Assembly: GCA_958296195.1 (NCBI GenBank)
Contig: OY282455.1
Coordinates: 682,001-746,000, forward strand
Origin: an uncultured Pseudomonadales bacterium
GTDB lineage: Bacteria; Pseudomonadota; Gammaproteobacteria; Pseudomonadales; Azotimanducaceae
Direction: 5' to 3'
DNA length: 64,000 nucleotides
The translations under genes were made by a program, and so were the position numbers. Shown in pieces: positions 16,972 through 26,027 of this stretch. The notes under the pieces were generated by a model, which was given only the letters and a program-made list of their open reading frames with translations, had not been told where the DNA came from and did no database searches. The first letter of the stretch is position 1; every line of letters begins with the position of its first letter.

Positions 16972-18987
16972 CTAAGCCAGCAGCCGCTCCTCCCGAATGC
17001 TTTGAATGCGGTCCCGAACCACCGCCGCCTCCTCAAACTCCAGGTTCTTGGCGTGCTCCAGCATTTCGTTCTCCAGCCGCTTGATCAGCTTGCCCAGCGC
17101 CTTGGGGTCGTCCGGAATGTCCAAGGGTGCGCGGCGGCGGTCGCGGAGCTTGGTGGCTTTGCGGGCCGTGCCCGGCGCTCGGGCACCGTCCATCACGTCC
17201 GCCACCTGCTTGCGAATGGTCTGCGGGGTGATGCCGTGGGCGGCGTTGAAGGCGACCTGCTTGGCACGGCGCCGCTCGGTCTCCGCAATGGCTTTTTCCA
17301 TCGACCCGGTGCGCTGGTCGGCGTAGAGGATGGCGCGGCCGTTGACGTTGCGCGCCGTGCGGCCGATGGTCTGGATGAGGGAGCGCTCGCCGCGCAGAAA
17401 GCCCTCCTTGTCCGCGTCCAGGATGGCGACCAAGGACACTTCGGGAATGTCCAGCCCCTCACGCAGCAGGTTGATGCCCACCAACACGTCGAACCGGGCC
17501 ATGCGCAGGTCGCGGATGATCTCCATGCGCTCCACGGTGTCGATGTCTGAATGCAGATAGCGCACCCGAACGCCGTGGTCATCCAGATAGTCGGTCAGGT
17601 CCTCCGCCATGCGCTTGGTCAGGGTGGTGACCAAAACGCGCTCGCCGTTGCCGACAACCTCGTTGATCTCGCCGAGCAGATCCTCCACCTGAGTGGAGGC
17701 GGGGCGCACGATCACCTCCGGGTCCACCAACCCAGTGGGGCGCACCACCTGCTCCACCACCTGCCCGGCAAACTCACCCTCGTAGGGGCCGGGGGTGGCC
17801 GAAACGAAGATCATCTGGGGGCTCATCCACTCCCACTCGTCGAAGCGCAGGGGCCGGTTGTCCAAGGCCGAGGGCAGGCGAAAACCATATTCGACAAGGG
17901 TTTCCTTGCGCGACCGGTCGCCCTTGTACATGCCGCTAATCTGCGGCACGGTGACGTGGGATTCGTCGATCACCAGCAGGGCGTCCTTGGGCAGGTAGTC
18001 GAACAGGGTGGGCGGCGGCTCTCCAGGGGCGCGGCCCGAAAGATAGCGGGAGTAGTTCTCGATGCCGGAGCAGTAGCCCAGCTCCTGAATCATCTCCAAG
18101 TCGAAGCGGGTGCGCTGCTCCAGTCTTTGCGCCTCCACCAGCTTGTTGCGCTCCGTCAAATGGGCTAGGCGCTTCCGCAACTCCTCCTTGATCTCGTCGA
18201 TGACGCCGATGATGCGCTCCCTAGGCGTGACGTAGTGGGTCTTGGGAAACACCGTGTAGCGCGGCACTCGGTTGACGACTTCGCCAGTGAGCGGGTCAAA
18301 GGTGGACAGGTTTTCGATCTCGTCGTCGAACAGCTCCACCCGCAGCGCCTCCCTCTCGGACTCCGCTGGGAAGATGTCCACCACGTCGCCGCGCACCCGG
18401 TAGGCGCCCCGCTGGAAGGCCGTGTCATTGCGCGTGTACTGCAGCTCCGCCAACCGCTGCACCACATAGCGTTGGTCCACTCGGTCGCCGCGGTCCAGGT
18501 GCAGCACCATGCGCAGATAGGACTGCGGGTCCCCCAAACCGTAGATGGCGGACACCGAGGCGACGATCAGGGTGTCGCGCCGCTCCAGAAGCGCCTTGGT
18601 GGCGGACAGGCGCATCTGCTCGATGTGGGCGTTGATGGAGGCGTCCTTCTCGATGTAGGTGTCCGAGGCCGGCACATAGGCTTCCGGCTGGTAGTAGTCG
18701 TAGTAGGACACGAAGTACTCCACCGCGTTGTGGGGGAAGAACTCGCGGAACTCTCCGTACAGCTGGGCCGCCAGGGTCTTGTTCGGCGCCAGCACCAGGG
18801 TGGGCCGATTCATCGCCTGCACCACGTTGGCGATGGCGAAGGTCTTGCCGGAACCGGTCACCCCCAGCAGGGTTTGATGGCTTAGACCGGCCTTAAGCCC
18901 CTCCACCAAGCCGGCGATGGCCGCCGGCTGGTCGCCGGCCGGTTGGTAGCCGGACACTACCTTGAAGTCCGCCATCGCTTGGGTCAT
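16972..18987 (-). CDS. uvrB: excinuclease ABC subunit B (UvrB)
   Basis: The 671-residue damage-verification helicase of nucleotide excision repair, which loads with UvrA and recruits UvrC. It shows Walker [10 protein letters not shown], the damage-inserting beta-hairpin around [10 protein letters not shown], helicase motifs including DESHVTVPQ and QTIGRTARN, and a C-terminal UVR motif ([17 protein letters not shown]) for UvrC contact. Length matches E. coli UvrB (673). Start MTQAMADF at 18987; a second ATG at 18975 is equally possible. It converges with trhO. Confidence 0.98.
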   Translation of the reverse strand: MTQAMADFKVVSGYQPAGDQPAAIAGLVEGLKAGLSHQTLLGVTGSGKTFAIANVVQAMNRPTLVLAPNKTLAAQLYGEFREFFPHNAVEYFVSYYDYYQPEAYVPASDTYIEKDASINAHIEQMRLSATKALLERRDTLIVASVSAIYGLGDPQSYLRMVLHLDRGDRVDQRYVVQRLAELQYTRNDTAFQRGAYRVRGDVVDIFPAESEREALRVELFDDEIENLSTFDPLTGEVVNRVPRYTVFPKTHYVTPRERIIGVIDEIKEELRKRLAHLTERNKLVEAQRLEQRTRFDLEMIQELGYCSGIENYSRYLSGRAPGEPPPTLFDYLPKDALLVIDESHVTVPQISGMYKGDRSRKETLVEYGFRLPSALDNRPLRFDEWEWMSPQMIFVSATPGPYEGEFAGQVVEQVVRPTGLVDPEVIVRPASTQVEDLLGEINEVVGNGERVLVTTLTKRMAEDLTDYLDDHGVRVRYLHSDIDTVERMEIIRDLRMARFDVLVGINLLREGLDIPEVSLVAILDADKEGFLRGERSLIQTIGRTARNVNGRAILYADQRTGSMEKAIAETERRRAKQVAFNAAHGITPQTIRKQVADVMDGARAPGTARKATKLRDRRRAPLDIPDDPKALGKLIKRLENEMLEHAKNLEFEEAAVVRDRIQSIREERLLA

Positions 18988-19051
18988 GGAGCATTGCGCT
19001 CGGCATGTTTGAGCGTTGTATGAATCGTCGATCTCAAATGCGCAGGAGCAA

Positions 19052-19336
19052 CTATTCCGGAGGCCATTTCTGCGCACCGTGGAGTACGCGGAGTATCAAC
19101 ACCGCTTCGGTTTCCACTCGATACACCACAACAAAAGGCGTGGCGGCCACAATTAGCTCCCGTGTGCCGGGAACCCTTCCGACTCTGCCGATTTTGGGGA
19201 ATTCGGTGAGCCGTGAAATCGCCAATTGGATGGCTGACGCGATTCGCTGCGCCGCCGAGGGATTGCTGTCAGCAATATAGGATAGCTGCCGACCCAAGCT
19301 CCTATCAGCCTCCGGTAGCCACTCAATTCGCGTCAT
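19052..19336 (-). CDS. RelE/ParE-family toxin
   Basis: A 94-residue protein with the ParE/RelE fold pattern: [31 protein letters not shown], then [29 protein letters not shown] and [12 protein letters not shown]. ParE types poison gyrase and RelE types cut mRNA on the ribosome; sequence alone favours ParE-like but does not decide. Its ATG overlaps the antitoxin stop in an ATGA, as usual in such operons. Its end lies about 65 bp upstream of the uvrB start on the same strand. Confidence 0.9.
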   Translation of the reverse strand: MTRIEWLPEADRSLGRQLSYIADSNPSAAQRIASAIQLAISRLTEFPKIGRVGRVPGTRELIVAATPFVVVYRVETEAVLILRVLHGAQKWPPE

Positions 19337-19641
19337 GGACCATCAAAGTCCGATGATTCCGGCTGTTGACCAACGCAAGGGCTTGCGTGGTCTAGAAGAC
19401 TGTTCACCAAGCCGTGCGGAATGCGTTGCACACTCTGGTCATCTGCTTCTCGCAGGGCTCTTCCCACCTCCCCTTGAAACCAAGCATCATGCTCCTCCGC
19501 GACCTTGCGGCGACTGGCGACTTCCTTTTCCACTAGTGTCCGCAAGAGCTGCCGCGGCGTTAGGCTCCGCGCTTCAGCGGCCTCAATGAAAGCGGCTCTG
19601 AGTTTGCCGCTAAGCTCGATGGTAAGGGTCGCTTCAGCCAT
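19333..19641 (-). CDS. antitoxin of the RelE/ParE pair (RHH-like)
   Basis: About 102 residues. The N-terminus MAEATLTIELSGKLRAAFIE looks like a ribbon-helix-helix DNA-binding arm, then LTPRQLLRTLVEKEV forms helices and HDAWFQGEVGRALRE is a typical toxin-wrapping segment of this antitoxin class. It probably neutralises the overlapping toxin and represses its own promoter. The last ~20 residues (after RIPHG) are longer and less typical than usual antitoxin tails. The reading frame also opens at 19653. Confidence 0.85.
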   Translation of the reverse strand: MAEATLTIELSGKLRAAFIEAAEARSLTPRQLLRTLVEKEVASRRKVAEEHDAWFQGEVGRALREADDQSVQRIPHGLVNSLLDHASPCVGQQPESSDFDGP

Positions 19642-19708
19642 GGTGTGCATCACCGCAGGTCAGGTTAAAGATATGCCCACGAAGCCAAGTAGGCTGCTCT
19701 CTTTCTAG

Positions 19709-19714
19709 TAGAAT
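19709..19714 (+). promoter_or_regulatory. candidate -10 element for the oxidoreductase operon
   Basis: TAGAAT (5/6 match to TATAAT) lies 40 bases before the GTG at 19755. No good -35 is seen at 16-18 bases. If real, transcription starts near 19721, inside the frame that opens at 19713, which supports the GTG 19755 start. Confidence 0.35.
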
Positions 19715-19754
19715 GGCCGCCGTTTCTCTGATCGTCAAGGCTTTTGGAGGCTGC

Positions 19755-21617
19755 GTGTCCGAACAACTTGCCGAAAGGACTAGCCATGTGGTGCGGTTCG
19801 CCGGGGACTCCGGGGACGGCATTCAACTGCAAGGGCAGCAGTTCACGAATGCTTCGGCCTTGGCCGGGCACGATCTGTCCACCCTGCCGGACTTTCCGGC
19901 GGAAATACGCGCACCGGCCGGCACTAGGTACGGCGTTTCCGCCTTCCAGATCCAGTTCGGCGGCGAACGGATCACCACACCGGGGGATGCGCCGGATGTG
20001 CTGCTGGCCTTCAATCCGGCGGCCCTGATCGTCAACTTGCCGCACTTGCTGCCGGGAGCGTTGATAATCGTTGACGAGAGCGCCTTCTCCGCGCAACGCC
20101 TCAAACGCGCCAATCTAACCGCCAACCCCCTTGAGGACGGCAGCTTGGATGCCCACCAAGTTTGCCGCATCGACATCTCCCATCTCACCTTGGAGGCCGT
20201 CAAGCCCTTCGGCCTCGGCGCCAAGGACTCCGCCCGCTGCAAGAACTTCTGGGCGCTCGGCTTGGTGCTGTGGATGTTCGACCAGCCTCGGGATGGAACC
20301 TCGCACTGGATTCAGGCCAAATTCGCCGGCAACGAAGCGGTGCGCAACGCCAATCTGGCGGCCCTGAACGCCGGCCACGCTTATGGGGAAACGGTGGAAA
20401 TGCAGCCGGTGCTGGCTCAGCAGCCCATTCCTGAAGCACCTCTGGCCGCCGAGGAGTACCGCACCATCACGGGTGCCGAAGCCTTGGCGTTGGGGCTGGT
20501 GGCCGCCGGGGAACTGGCCGATGTTGAGCTTCTGTTTTGCTCCTACCCCATCACCCCCGCTTCGAGCCTGCTGCATCACCTGACCGGCCTGGACGAGGCT
20601 GGCGTCGCCACTTTTCAGGCGGAGGACGAAATCGCCGCCATCTGCTCCGCCATCGGCGCCTCCTACGCCGGCAAACTGGGCGTGACCTCAAGCTCCGGTC
20701 CCGGCATGGCCCTCAAAACGGAGGCTTTGGGATTGGCCGTGGCGGCGGAGTTGCCCCTGCTCGTGATCGATTCGCAGCGCGCCGGGCCGTCCACCGGCAT
20801 GCCTACGAAGACCGAGCAAAGCGACCTTTACCAAGCCGTCTATGGCCGCAATGCAGACACGCCGCTGCCGGTGCTGGCGCCTCACTCTCCCGGCGATTGC
20901 TTTGAGACCGCCATTGAAGCCGTGCGCATCGCCCTGCGCCACATGACGCCCGTGATTCTGCTCACCGATGGCTACCTCGCCAACGCCTCCGAACTCTGGC
21001 CCATCCCCGACCTCGACGGCTTGGCCCCGATAACCCACCGTAAACCGGCCGCCACGGCTACAACCGGCATCTGGGAGAGAGAGCCAAGCAGCTTCGCCCG
21101 GCTTTGGGCAACGCCGGGGGACGAGCGCTACGTCCACCGAGTGGGCGGCTTGGAAAGGGACTTCCAGACCGGCCACATCTCCTACGATCCGGCCAACCAC
21201 CAAGCCATGACGAACCTGCGCCAGGCCAAGGTGGAGAAGGTGGCGGACCACCTGCCGGAACAAGAGGTGGACCAAGGCGTGGCCGGAGGGCTGGCGGTGG
21301 TCGCTTGGGGGTCAACCTACGGCGCCGTGCGCCAAGCGGTCAAGGAGTGCCTAGCCGAGGGGCTGACCGTGGCCCAGATTCATCTGCGCCACCTCAATCC
21401 CCTGCCGCCGAACCTTGGCGAGCTGCTGGCCGCCTACGACAAGGTGCTGGTGCCCGAACTGAACAACGGCCAACTCGCCACCCTGCTGCGCGACCGGCTG
21501 CTGCTCGGCCCAGCGCAGCTCAACAAGGTGTCCGGGCAGCCATTGCATGTGGGCGAAATCAAGTCCGCCATCGCTGAACATGCGCCGCCGCGCCTGCAGG
21601 AGGCCGTTCATGGCTGA
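19755..21617 (+). CDS. korA: 2-oxoacid:ferredoxin oxidoreductase, fused gamma-alpha subunit
   Basis: About 620 residues. The N-terminal gamma domain starts RFAGDSGDGIQLQG, and the alpha domain has YPITPAS near its start and a long pyrimidine-binding core. This gamma-alpha fusion with a separate beta subunit is the 2-oxoglutarate ferredoxin oxidoreductase type found in aerobic bacteria; it converts a 2-oxoacid plus CoA to acyl-CoA, CO2 and reduced ferredoxin. 2-oxoglutarate is the likeliest substrate but is not proven here. GTG 19755 is preceded by TTGGAGG. It overlaps the beta gene by 8 bp. Confidence 0.92.
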   Translation: MSEQLAERTSHVVRFAGDSGDGIQLQGQQFTNASALAGHDLSTLPDFPAEIRAPAGTRYGVSAFQIQFGGERITTPGDAPDVLLAFNPAALIVNLPHLLPGALIIVDESAFSAQRLKRANLTANPLEDGSLDAHQVCRIDISHLTLEAVKPFGLGAKDSARCKNFWALGLVLWMFDQPRDGTSHWIQAKFAGNEAVRNANLAALNAGHAYGETVEMQPVLAQQPIPEAPLAAEEYRTITGAEALALGLVAAGELADVELLFCSYPITPASSLLHHLTGLDEAGVATFQAEDEIAAICSAIGASYAGKLGVTSSSGPGMALKTEALGLAVAAELPLLVIDSQRAGPSTGMPTKTEQSDLYQAVYGRNADTPLPVLAPHSPGDCFETAIEAVRIALRHMTPVILLTDGYLANASELWPIPDLDGLAPITHRKPAATATTGIWEREPSSFARLWATPGDERYVHRVGGLERDFQTGHISYDPANHQAMTNLRQAKVEKVADHLPEQEVDQGVAGGLAVVAWGSTYGAVRQAVKECLAEGLTVAQIHLRHLNPLPPNLGELLAAYDKVLVPELNNGQLATLLRDRLLLGPAQLNKVSGQPLHVGEIKSAIAEHAPPRLQEAVHG

Positions 21618-22599
21618 ACTTTCGTTCAAGGACTACGCATCCGACCAAGAGGTGCGTTGGTGCCCGGGATGCGGTGACTACTCCATCCTGAAGGCCGTGC
21701 AGCGCACCTTGGCGAACATTGGGGCCAAGCCGGAGAACACCGTGTTCGTCTCCGGCATCGGCTGCGCCGCTCGTCTGCCCTACTACATTGAAGCCTACGG
21801 CTTCCACACCATTCACGGGCGGGCGCCGGCCATCGCCACTGGCGTCAAACTGGCCAATCCCGCTCTGGACGTCTGGGTTGTCACCGGCGACGGGGACGCC
21901 CTCTCCATCGGCGGCAATCACTTGATGCACAGCCTGCGGCGCAACGTCAACCTCAACATCCTGCTGTTCAACAACGAGATCTATGGGCTGACGAAGGGGC
22001 AATACTCGCCCACTTCGCGCATCGGCACCACCAGTCCGTCCAGTCCTGGCGGCTCGGTGGACTCCCCGTTGCATCCCTGCGCCTTAGCGGTCGGCGCCGG
22101 CGCCACCTTCATCGCCCGGGGAATCGACATCGACCAAAAGGGCCTGCCCGTCATTCTGGCGGAGGCCCAGCGCCACCAAGGCGCCGCCTTCGTCGAAATC
22201 CTGCAGAACTGCATCGTTTACAACAAGGACGTGTTCGACAGCGTGGCCAACAAGAAGACCGCCGCCGACCATCAGATTCGTGTTGAGCACGGCCATCCCC
22301 TCATCTACGGCAAGGACCGGCATCGCGGTCTGCGCTTAAACCCTGCAAAGCTGCGCTTGGAGGGCTTCATGATCGGCGAGGACGGCGCCGACAGCGACGT
22401 GCTGGTGCATGACGAAACCAATCCGACGCTGGCGCTGATGCTGGCGACCATGGCGCCGCCTCTGCCAACAGCCTTAGGAGTGATTCACCGTCGCCAAGCC
22501 GAGTGCTTCGACCGCGCCTTTTGGAACAGCAAGTCCCACTCCCGGCGGCGCAAGGTGGAAAGCCTGCTGCATCAGGGCAACGTGCTGGACCGGCGGTAG
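21610..22599 (+). CDS. korB: 2-oxoacid:ferredoxin oxidoreductase, beta subunit
   Basis: A 329-residue thiamine-diphosphate subunit. WCPGCGDYSIL near the N-terminus and the TPP/Mg motif GDGDALSIGGNH are the family signature, followed by NILLFNNEIYGLTKGQ. It pairs with the upstream gamma-alpha protein. ATG 21610 follows AGGAGG inside the end of korA. No ferredoxin gene is adjacent. Confidence 0.95.
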   Translation: MAELSFKDYASDQEVRWCPGCGDYSILKAVQRTLANIGAKPENTVFVSGIGCAARLPYYIEAYGFHTIHGRAPAIATGVKLANPALDVWVVTGDGDALSIGGNHLMHSLRRNVNLNILLFNNEIYGLTKGQYSPTSRIGTTSPSSPGGSVDSPLHPCALAVGAGATFIARGIDIDQKGLPVILAEAQRHQGAAFVEILQNCIVYNKDVFDSVANKKTAADHQIRVEHGHPLIYGKDRHRGLRLNPAKLRLEGFMIGEDGADSDVLVHDETNPTLALMLATMAPPLPTALGVIHRRQAECFDRAFWNSKSHSRRRKVESLLHQGNVLDRR

Positions 22600-22804
22600 G
22601 TGAGGCCCAGATTGAACACTTGGTCTATGCCTCCCAACGCTTGCTGAATTGCCGGCGCTCGGACGCCTTTCGCCCTCGAGTCCCATGCATGACGCCCCGT
22701 AGCTGGAAGAGGGTCCCGGACTGGATGGGCTTGGCGATGGGTCGCGGGCTAGTTAAGCGGCTTCCGTTTTTGGCTGTTAGCCCTATGGCCGAACGGCCCT
22801 TGCT

Positions 22805-23656
22805 TCAAGGGTCATTGAGGCTCCAGTCGTATTCGTAGTCCAGCCCTCCGTCAAAGCCGCGCAGGCGCACCGCCAATTCCTCGTCCGCGTATTCCATTAG
22901 GTGTTTGATGACGGCGGCTTCGCTGTTGCCGAAGTCCTCCTGATACCAATCGTAGATGCTGGAGACGACCAAATCGCCGTCCGCGAAGGCTGCGCCCCTT
23001 GGGTGGTTCACATAATCCGTTGCGCCCTGTTCGAGCTGCCCCTCCAAGGTGGAGGAGGCGTAGGCCTTGGGGGCAAGGTTTGGACAGCCCAAGCTGGCGC
23101 AGTTCACAGCGTAGTGAATGCGCTCGTCGCGCCAGATGGGCCTTAGGATGCGGTGCTCAATGTCGTTGAGGGTCAGCTCCCGCCCGGCGACCTGGGCGCG
23201 GACGTCATCCCAAGGGCCCGTGTTCAGCCAGCCTTCGTGGATCTCCCAAATGGAGTCCACCGGATAGTCGTCCACCACCACCTGTATGGTCAGTGCGTTG
23301 TAGAAGTTGATCCAATAGGCCATCTGCTCCACCCCAGACAGGCGCCTGGGGTCCAGCGCCTGCAGGGTGGTTAGGTAGTCAGCCAGACGTTCCCGATCGA
23401 CGGTGTTGCTTTGCAGCGCACTGTAGTCGAACCGGTTGACGCCAGCGGCCGGCGTAGGCCGGAGGGCACCGGCGGCCTTGGATGAGTCGATTATTAAGTA
23501 TGTGTCCAGAATGGACTGCCAAGCACTGTGGTCAACTTGCTCCTGGTTGGCGTCGTCCCGTTCCCCCCAAAAGGCCGTCCATTCGGAGGCGGCGGATTCG
23601 GCCAGCCACAAAAGACCGGCCAAGCCTAGCGCCGTCAGGGTGCCGGTGCGCCTCAT
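22805..23656 (-). CDS. DUF547-domain protein with signal peptide
   Basis: A 283-residue exported protein. After a signal peptide (LTALGLAGLLWLAESAAS), the DUF547 core is recognisable: YWINFYNALTIQVVVDDYPV, SLNDIEHRILRP-like ELTLNDIEHRILRP, and HYAVNCASLGCPNL. The fold has papain-like features in some models, but the biochemical role of DUF547 is not established. ATG 23656 overlaps the stop of the upstream glycosyltransferase fragment (ATGA). Confidence 0.9.
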   Translation of the reverse strand: MRRTGTLTALGLAGLLWLAESAASEWTAFWGERDDANQEQVDHSAWQSILDTYLIIDSSKAAGALRPTPAAGVNRFDYSALQSNTVDRERLADYLTTLQALDPRRLSGVEQMAYWINFYNALTIQVVVDDYPVDSIWEIHEGWLNTGPWDDVRAQVAGRELTLNDIEHRILRPIWRDERIHYAVNCASLGCPNLAPKAYASSTLEGQLEQGATDYVNHPRGAAFADGDLVVSSIYDWYQEDFGNSEAAVIKHLMEYADEELAVRLRGFDGGLDYEYDWSLNDP

Positions 23657-23982
23657 TTGGACGCCGCCTCCCGCCGCCACAGCCGCTTGCTGAGGAAGCC
23701 GGCGAGGCGATTGCCCAGCAGTTGGGCCGCCGACAGGGCGCCCGGCTCCATTTGGCCGAGTGTCCAGGAGCCTATGGCCAAGTCAGCGCCGGCGGCAATG
23801 GCCTCGAGCAGCCTTAAGGCGTCAGCGGCTTTGAACGAGCGGTCGCCGCCAGTGAAGAGCACGATGTCAACAGGTTCAAGGACGTCTGCTGTGGTCTGAC
23901 CGAAAGAAATCAAGGGAGAGAACGCCGGACGGGGTGAGCGCGGTCGCCGGAAGCAGGTCCGGACTTCATTGCAGCATGGCAA
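23653..23982 (-). pseudogene. fragment of a GT2-family glycosyltransferase
   Basis: About 85 of the 109 residues resemble the middle of a GT2/DPM1-like glycosyltransferase: DIVLFTGGDRS, then LAIGSWTLGQMEPGALS and LLGNRLAGFLSKRLW. The nucleotide-binding N-terminus and everything after the LLGNRLAG helix are missing, and the usual Asp-rich motif reads FTGGD. It begins directly after the hipA stop, so hipBA may have replaced the 5' part of the gene. It probably makes no active enzyme, but its stop overlaps the DUF547 start and could still feed translation into it. Confidence 0.65.
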
Positions 23983-23983
23983 G

Positions 23984-25318
23984 TCACAACCGCAGACACC
24001 GCCTCATCATCTCCCGGTCCGCTCGTCCAACGCCAGCCTGGGCCGCAAATTCAGACCACCGCGCCACCGCCGCCTCCACCTCGTCCGCGCACTGCCGAAC
24101 CTGGAGTTTGCCAAGGCCGAACACCTGGCCCATGCGACGGGCCTTGACGGGCGACGGCGGCCAAGGATCATAGCCGAAGCCGGCCGCGTGGTACTCGCCC
24201 ACTGCCGGGCTTGGGACGAGGTCGTACGCCGGCGACAGCCGATAGCCCTGCAAACGTGGATGCGCGTCCTCACCGGCCGGCGCTGCGTGGATGAGGCTGA
24301 AGTTGCGGCTGTGGTCGTCCGTGTTGTTGATGCAGCGGTTGAACAGCGCCAAACGCAGCAGTTGCGCGAGGTCGGTTTCCACGTCCGCGGAGTGGCGGCG
24401 CAGCAGTTGCGCGATGTCGTCGTAGCGGAACAGCAGCCCGGAGTCGCGCTCTGTGCCGGCCTCCTTGAGCAGGCCGTTCACGCTCAGCAAGTGCGAACGG
24501 CTGCCGTCCGGCGCGATGTCGAAACGCCGCACCAGCAAGGCTTCCCGCCCGCCAATACTGGGCGCAACGCGGCCTTGCGCCGCTTTGATGCCGGCGGCCC
24601 GTGCCATCAGCAGGCAGGCGAGTTCCATGCGGGCGTGGTTGTAGAGGTCGCCAGTGAGGCGGTTGAATTTGGCGAGACAGTGCTCATTGCCGTCGCTGAC
24701 CAGCGCCTTGGGGCGAGCGCCGCCAACGCTGCTGCCGGCGTTGGCGAGGTGCGCCAGCGCTTGCGCCCCCAACGGCGCGTCGGCGTTGCCAGTCTGCAAC
24801 GAACGTCCCTGGCGCCAAGCATCGATGTCCTGCGTCGCCGCGGACATGCCCATATCCACCGCCAAGGCGGTGCGCTCCGCCTGCGCCAAGGCCGTCAGAG
24901 GAAGACCGACATCGAACCGCGGAGCCTCGCCGCGGCTGCTGAAATACAGTGCGCCGATGCGGCTACCGCCCATCATGGCGAGGGTCTCCATCGCGCTGTC
25001 AGCGTTGAATTGGCGCCTTCCTTGGTGGAAGGCCAAGCCGGCAAGCACTCTGCGGCCCCACCGGTCCGGCAGGTGGTCGTCAATGAACGCCGGCTGGCCG
25101 CCGGCCGCACAGGGAAGGACGATCTCGCCGGTCGCCAGCGGCAGCCGCTCCGGATCCAGCGCGAAGGCGGAAGGGTGGCGCAGGTAGTCGTCGCGGTAGC
25201 GGAAGGCCACTTGCCGCACACGGCCGGCGTCCTCCTCGATCACGCAGTCGGCGGCGTGGATGACGCCGGTGGCGGCGGTGTTCAAGTGAATGTCGTAGCG
25301 GGCGCGTTCAGTCGTCAA
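23984..25318 (-). CDS. hipA: HipA-family toxin kinase
   Basis: About 444 residues. The HipA N-terminal domain is followed by the kinase core: RPKALVSDGNEHCLAKFN, LLVRRFDI, then the catalytic INNTDDHSRNFSL and AYDLVPS. HipA kinases phosphorylate glutamyl-tRNA synthetase or related targets and induce persistence. The start is uncertain: TTG 25318 has AGGAGAG close upstream and gives TTERARYDIHL; a GTG at 25336 also fits. Both overlap the hipB end, so the pair is coupled. Confidence 0.92.
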   Translation of the reverse strand: MTTERARYDIHLNTAATGVIHAADCVIEEDAGRVRQVAFRYRDDYLRHPSAFALDPERLPLATGEIVLPCAAGGQPAFIDDHLPDRWGRRVLAGLAFHQGRRQFNADSAMETLAMMGGSRIGALYFSSRGEAPRFDVGLPLTALAQAERTALAVDMGMSAATQDIDAWRQGRSLQTGNADAPLGAQALAHLANAGSSVGGARPKALVSDGNEHCLAKFNRLTGDLYNHARMELACLLMARAAGIKAAQGRVAPSIGGREALLVRRFDIAPDGSRSHLLSVNGLLKEAGTERDSGLLFRYDDIAQLLRRHSADVETDLAQLLRLALFNRCINNTDDHSRNFSLIHAAPAGEDAHPRLQGYRLSPAYDLVPSPAVGEYHAAGFGYDPWPPSPVKARRMGQVFGLGKLQVRQCADEVEAAVARWSEFAAQAGVGRADREMMRRCLRL

Positions 25319-25550
25319 AGAGGCTCTCCTGCACACGCAGCAGTCCCGTGAACGGCTCGGTGAGGCGCAGCAGCTCGGCGGCCCGGTAGTATTTGCCGAT
25401 GCCCACGGACAGATCCCCCTTCTCCATCTTCTGCAGGGTGGCCCGGCTCACGCCGATGCGCAAGGCGAAGGCCGCCAACCCGTCGTGCGGGTAGCGGCGC
25501 TTGCGGGCAGTGCGCAGGTTGGCGCCTAGTTGTTCCAGATGATCTGTCAT
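25308..25550 (-). CDS. hipB: HipB-like XRE-family antitoxin/repressor
   Basis: An 80-residue helix-turn-helix protein (LGANLRTARKRR, then FALRIGVSRATLQKMEKGD). It precedes and overlaps hipA, the standard HipBA order. HipB binds its kinase and represses the operon. Two near-identical palindromes lie 17-72 bp upstream of its ATG and are the probable binding sites. Confidence 0.93.
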   Translation of the reverse strand: MTDHLEQLGANLRTARKRRYPHDGLAAFALRIGVSRATLQKMEKGDLSVGIGKYYRAAELLRLTEPFTGLLRVQESLFDD

Positions 25551-25566
25551 GGCGGACAGTTTAGCG

Positions 25567-25582
25567 TACTAGAATTCTGGTA
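25567..25582. promoter_or_regulatory. hipBA operator 1 (palindrome)
   Basis: TACTAGAATTCTGGTA is a 16-bp palindrome with one mismatched pair, 17 bases upstream of the hipB ATG. It matches the second copy at 14 of the last 15 positions. Spacing of 40 bp between copies places both on the same DNA face, as expected for cooperative HipB dimers. Confidence 0.7.
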
Positions 25583-25606
25583 ATTCAGGGATTTTTGGCC
25601 TAAAAA

Positions 25607-25622
25607 GACTAGTATTCTGGTA
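25607..25622. promoter_or_regulatory. hipBA operator 2 (palindrome)
   Basis: GACTAGTATTCTGGTA is the second copy of the hipBA upstream palindrome, with the right arm TTCTGGTA identical to operator 1 and a degenerate left arm. Confidence 0.65.
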
Positions 25623-25830
25623 TCCAAAGACAGCACCACGCCGCAAGGTTGTTGACCGGCGTTCGAGGAACATCCGGCGCAATTGGCCGAACACGGCGTC
25701 AAGGAAGGGGACGACACCTATCGGGGCGCCGCCGCTTTGCAGCGCGATGGAGCGGCGGTTGCATTTGCGCCCCATGCCGCTAGACTTGACGCCCCTCGCA
25801 GACTTGCAGCGGGGTCCAAGGAGCGTTCAT

Positions 25831-25906
25831 TCCGCCTTAGCTCAGTTGGTAGAGCAGCTGACTGTTAATCAGCGGGTCGCTGGTTCGAGCCCAGCAGGCG
25901 GAGCCA
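25831..25906 (+). tRNA. tRNA-Asn (anticodon GTT)
   Basis: A 76-base cloverleaf: acceptor TCCGCCT/AGGCGGA, D arm GCTC-AGTTGGTA-GAGC, anticodon stem GCTGA/TCAGC around CTGTTAA with GTT at 25864-25866, T arm GCTGG-TTCGAGC-CCAGC, and an encoded CCA end. No duplicated 3' end or integrase nearby suggests use as an attachment site. Confidence 0.98.
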
Positions 25907-25921
25907 CCTTCTCCCCAAGCG

Positions 25922-25943
25922 CCAAGCGCAGTCCCGCGCTTGG
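25922..25943 (+). terminator. hairpin after tRNA-Asn
   Basis: CCAAGCGC and GCGCTTGG form an 8-bp perfect stem around AGTCCC, 15 bases after the tRNA. There is no T-run after it, so it may aid processing or weak termination rather than act as a classic intrinsic terminator. Confidence 0.35.
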
Positions 25944-26027
25944 AGTGGATGCACTCTGACGCAAACCGCTCGCATCCACCGGCGAAATTGCCTAATCTTG
26001 CGCCAACATCCAATGGGCGGGGAGGCG

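Noticed and set aside
23969-25351. 460-codon plus-strand frame opposite hipA
   Set aside because: Shadow of hipA, which carries clear kinase motifs; the antisense product is low-complexity Arg/Val/His.
25831-25906. tRNA-Asn as an integration site
   Set aside because: No integrase gene and no repeated tRNA 3' end found in the window.
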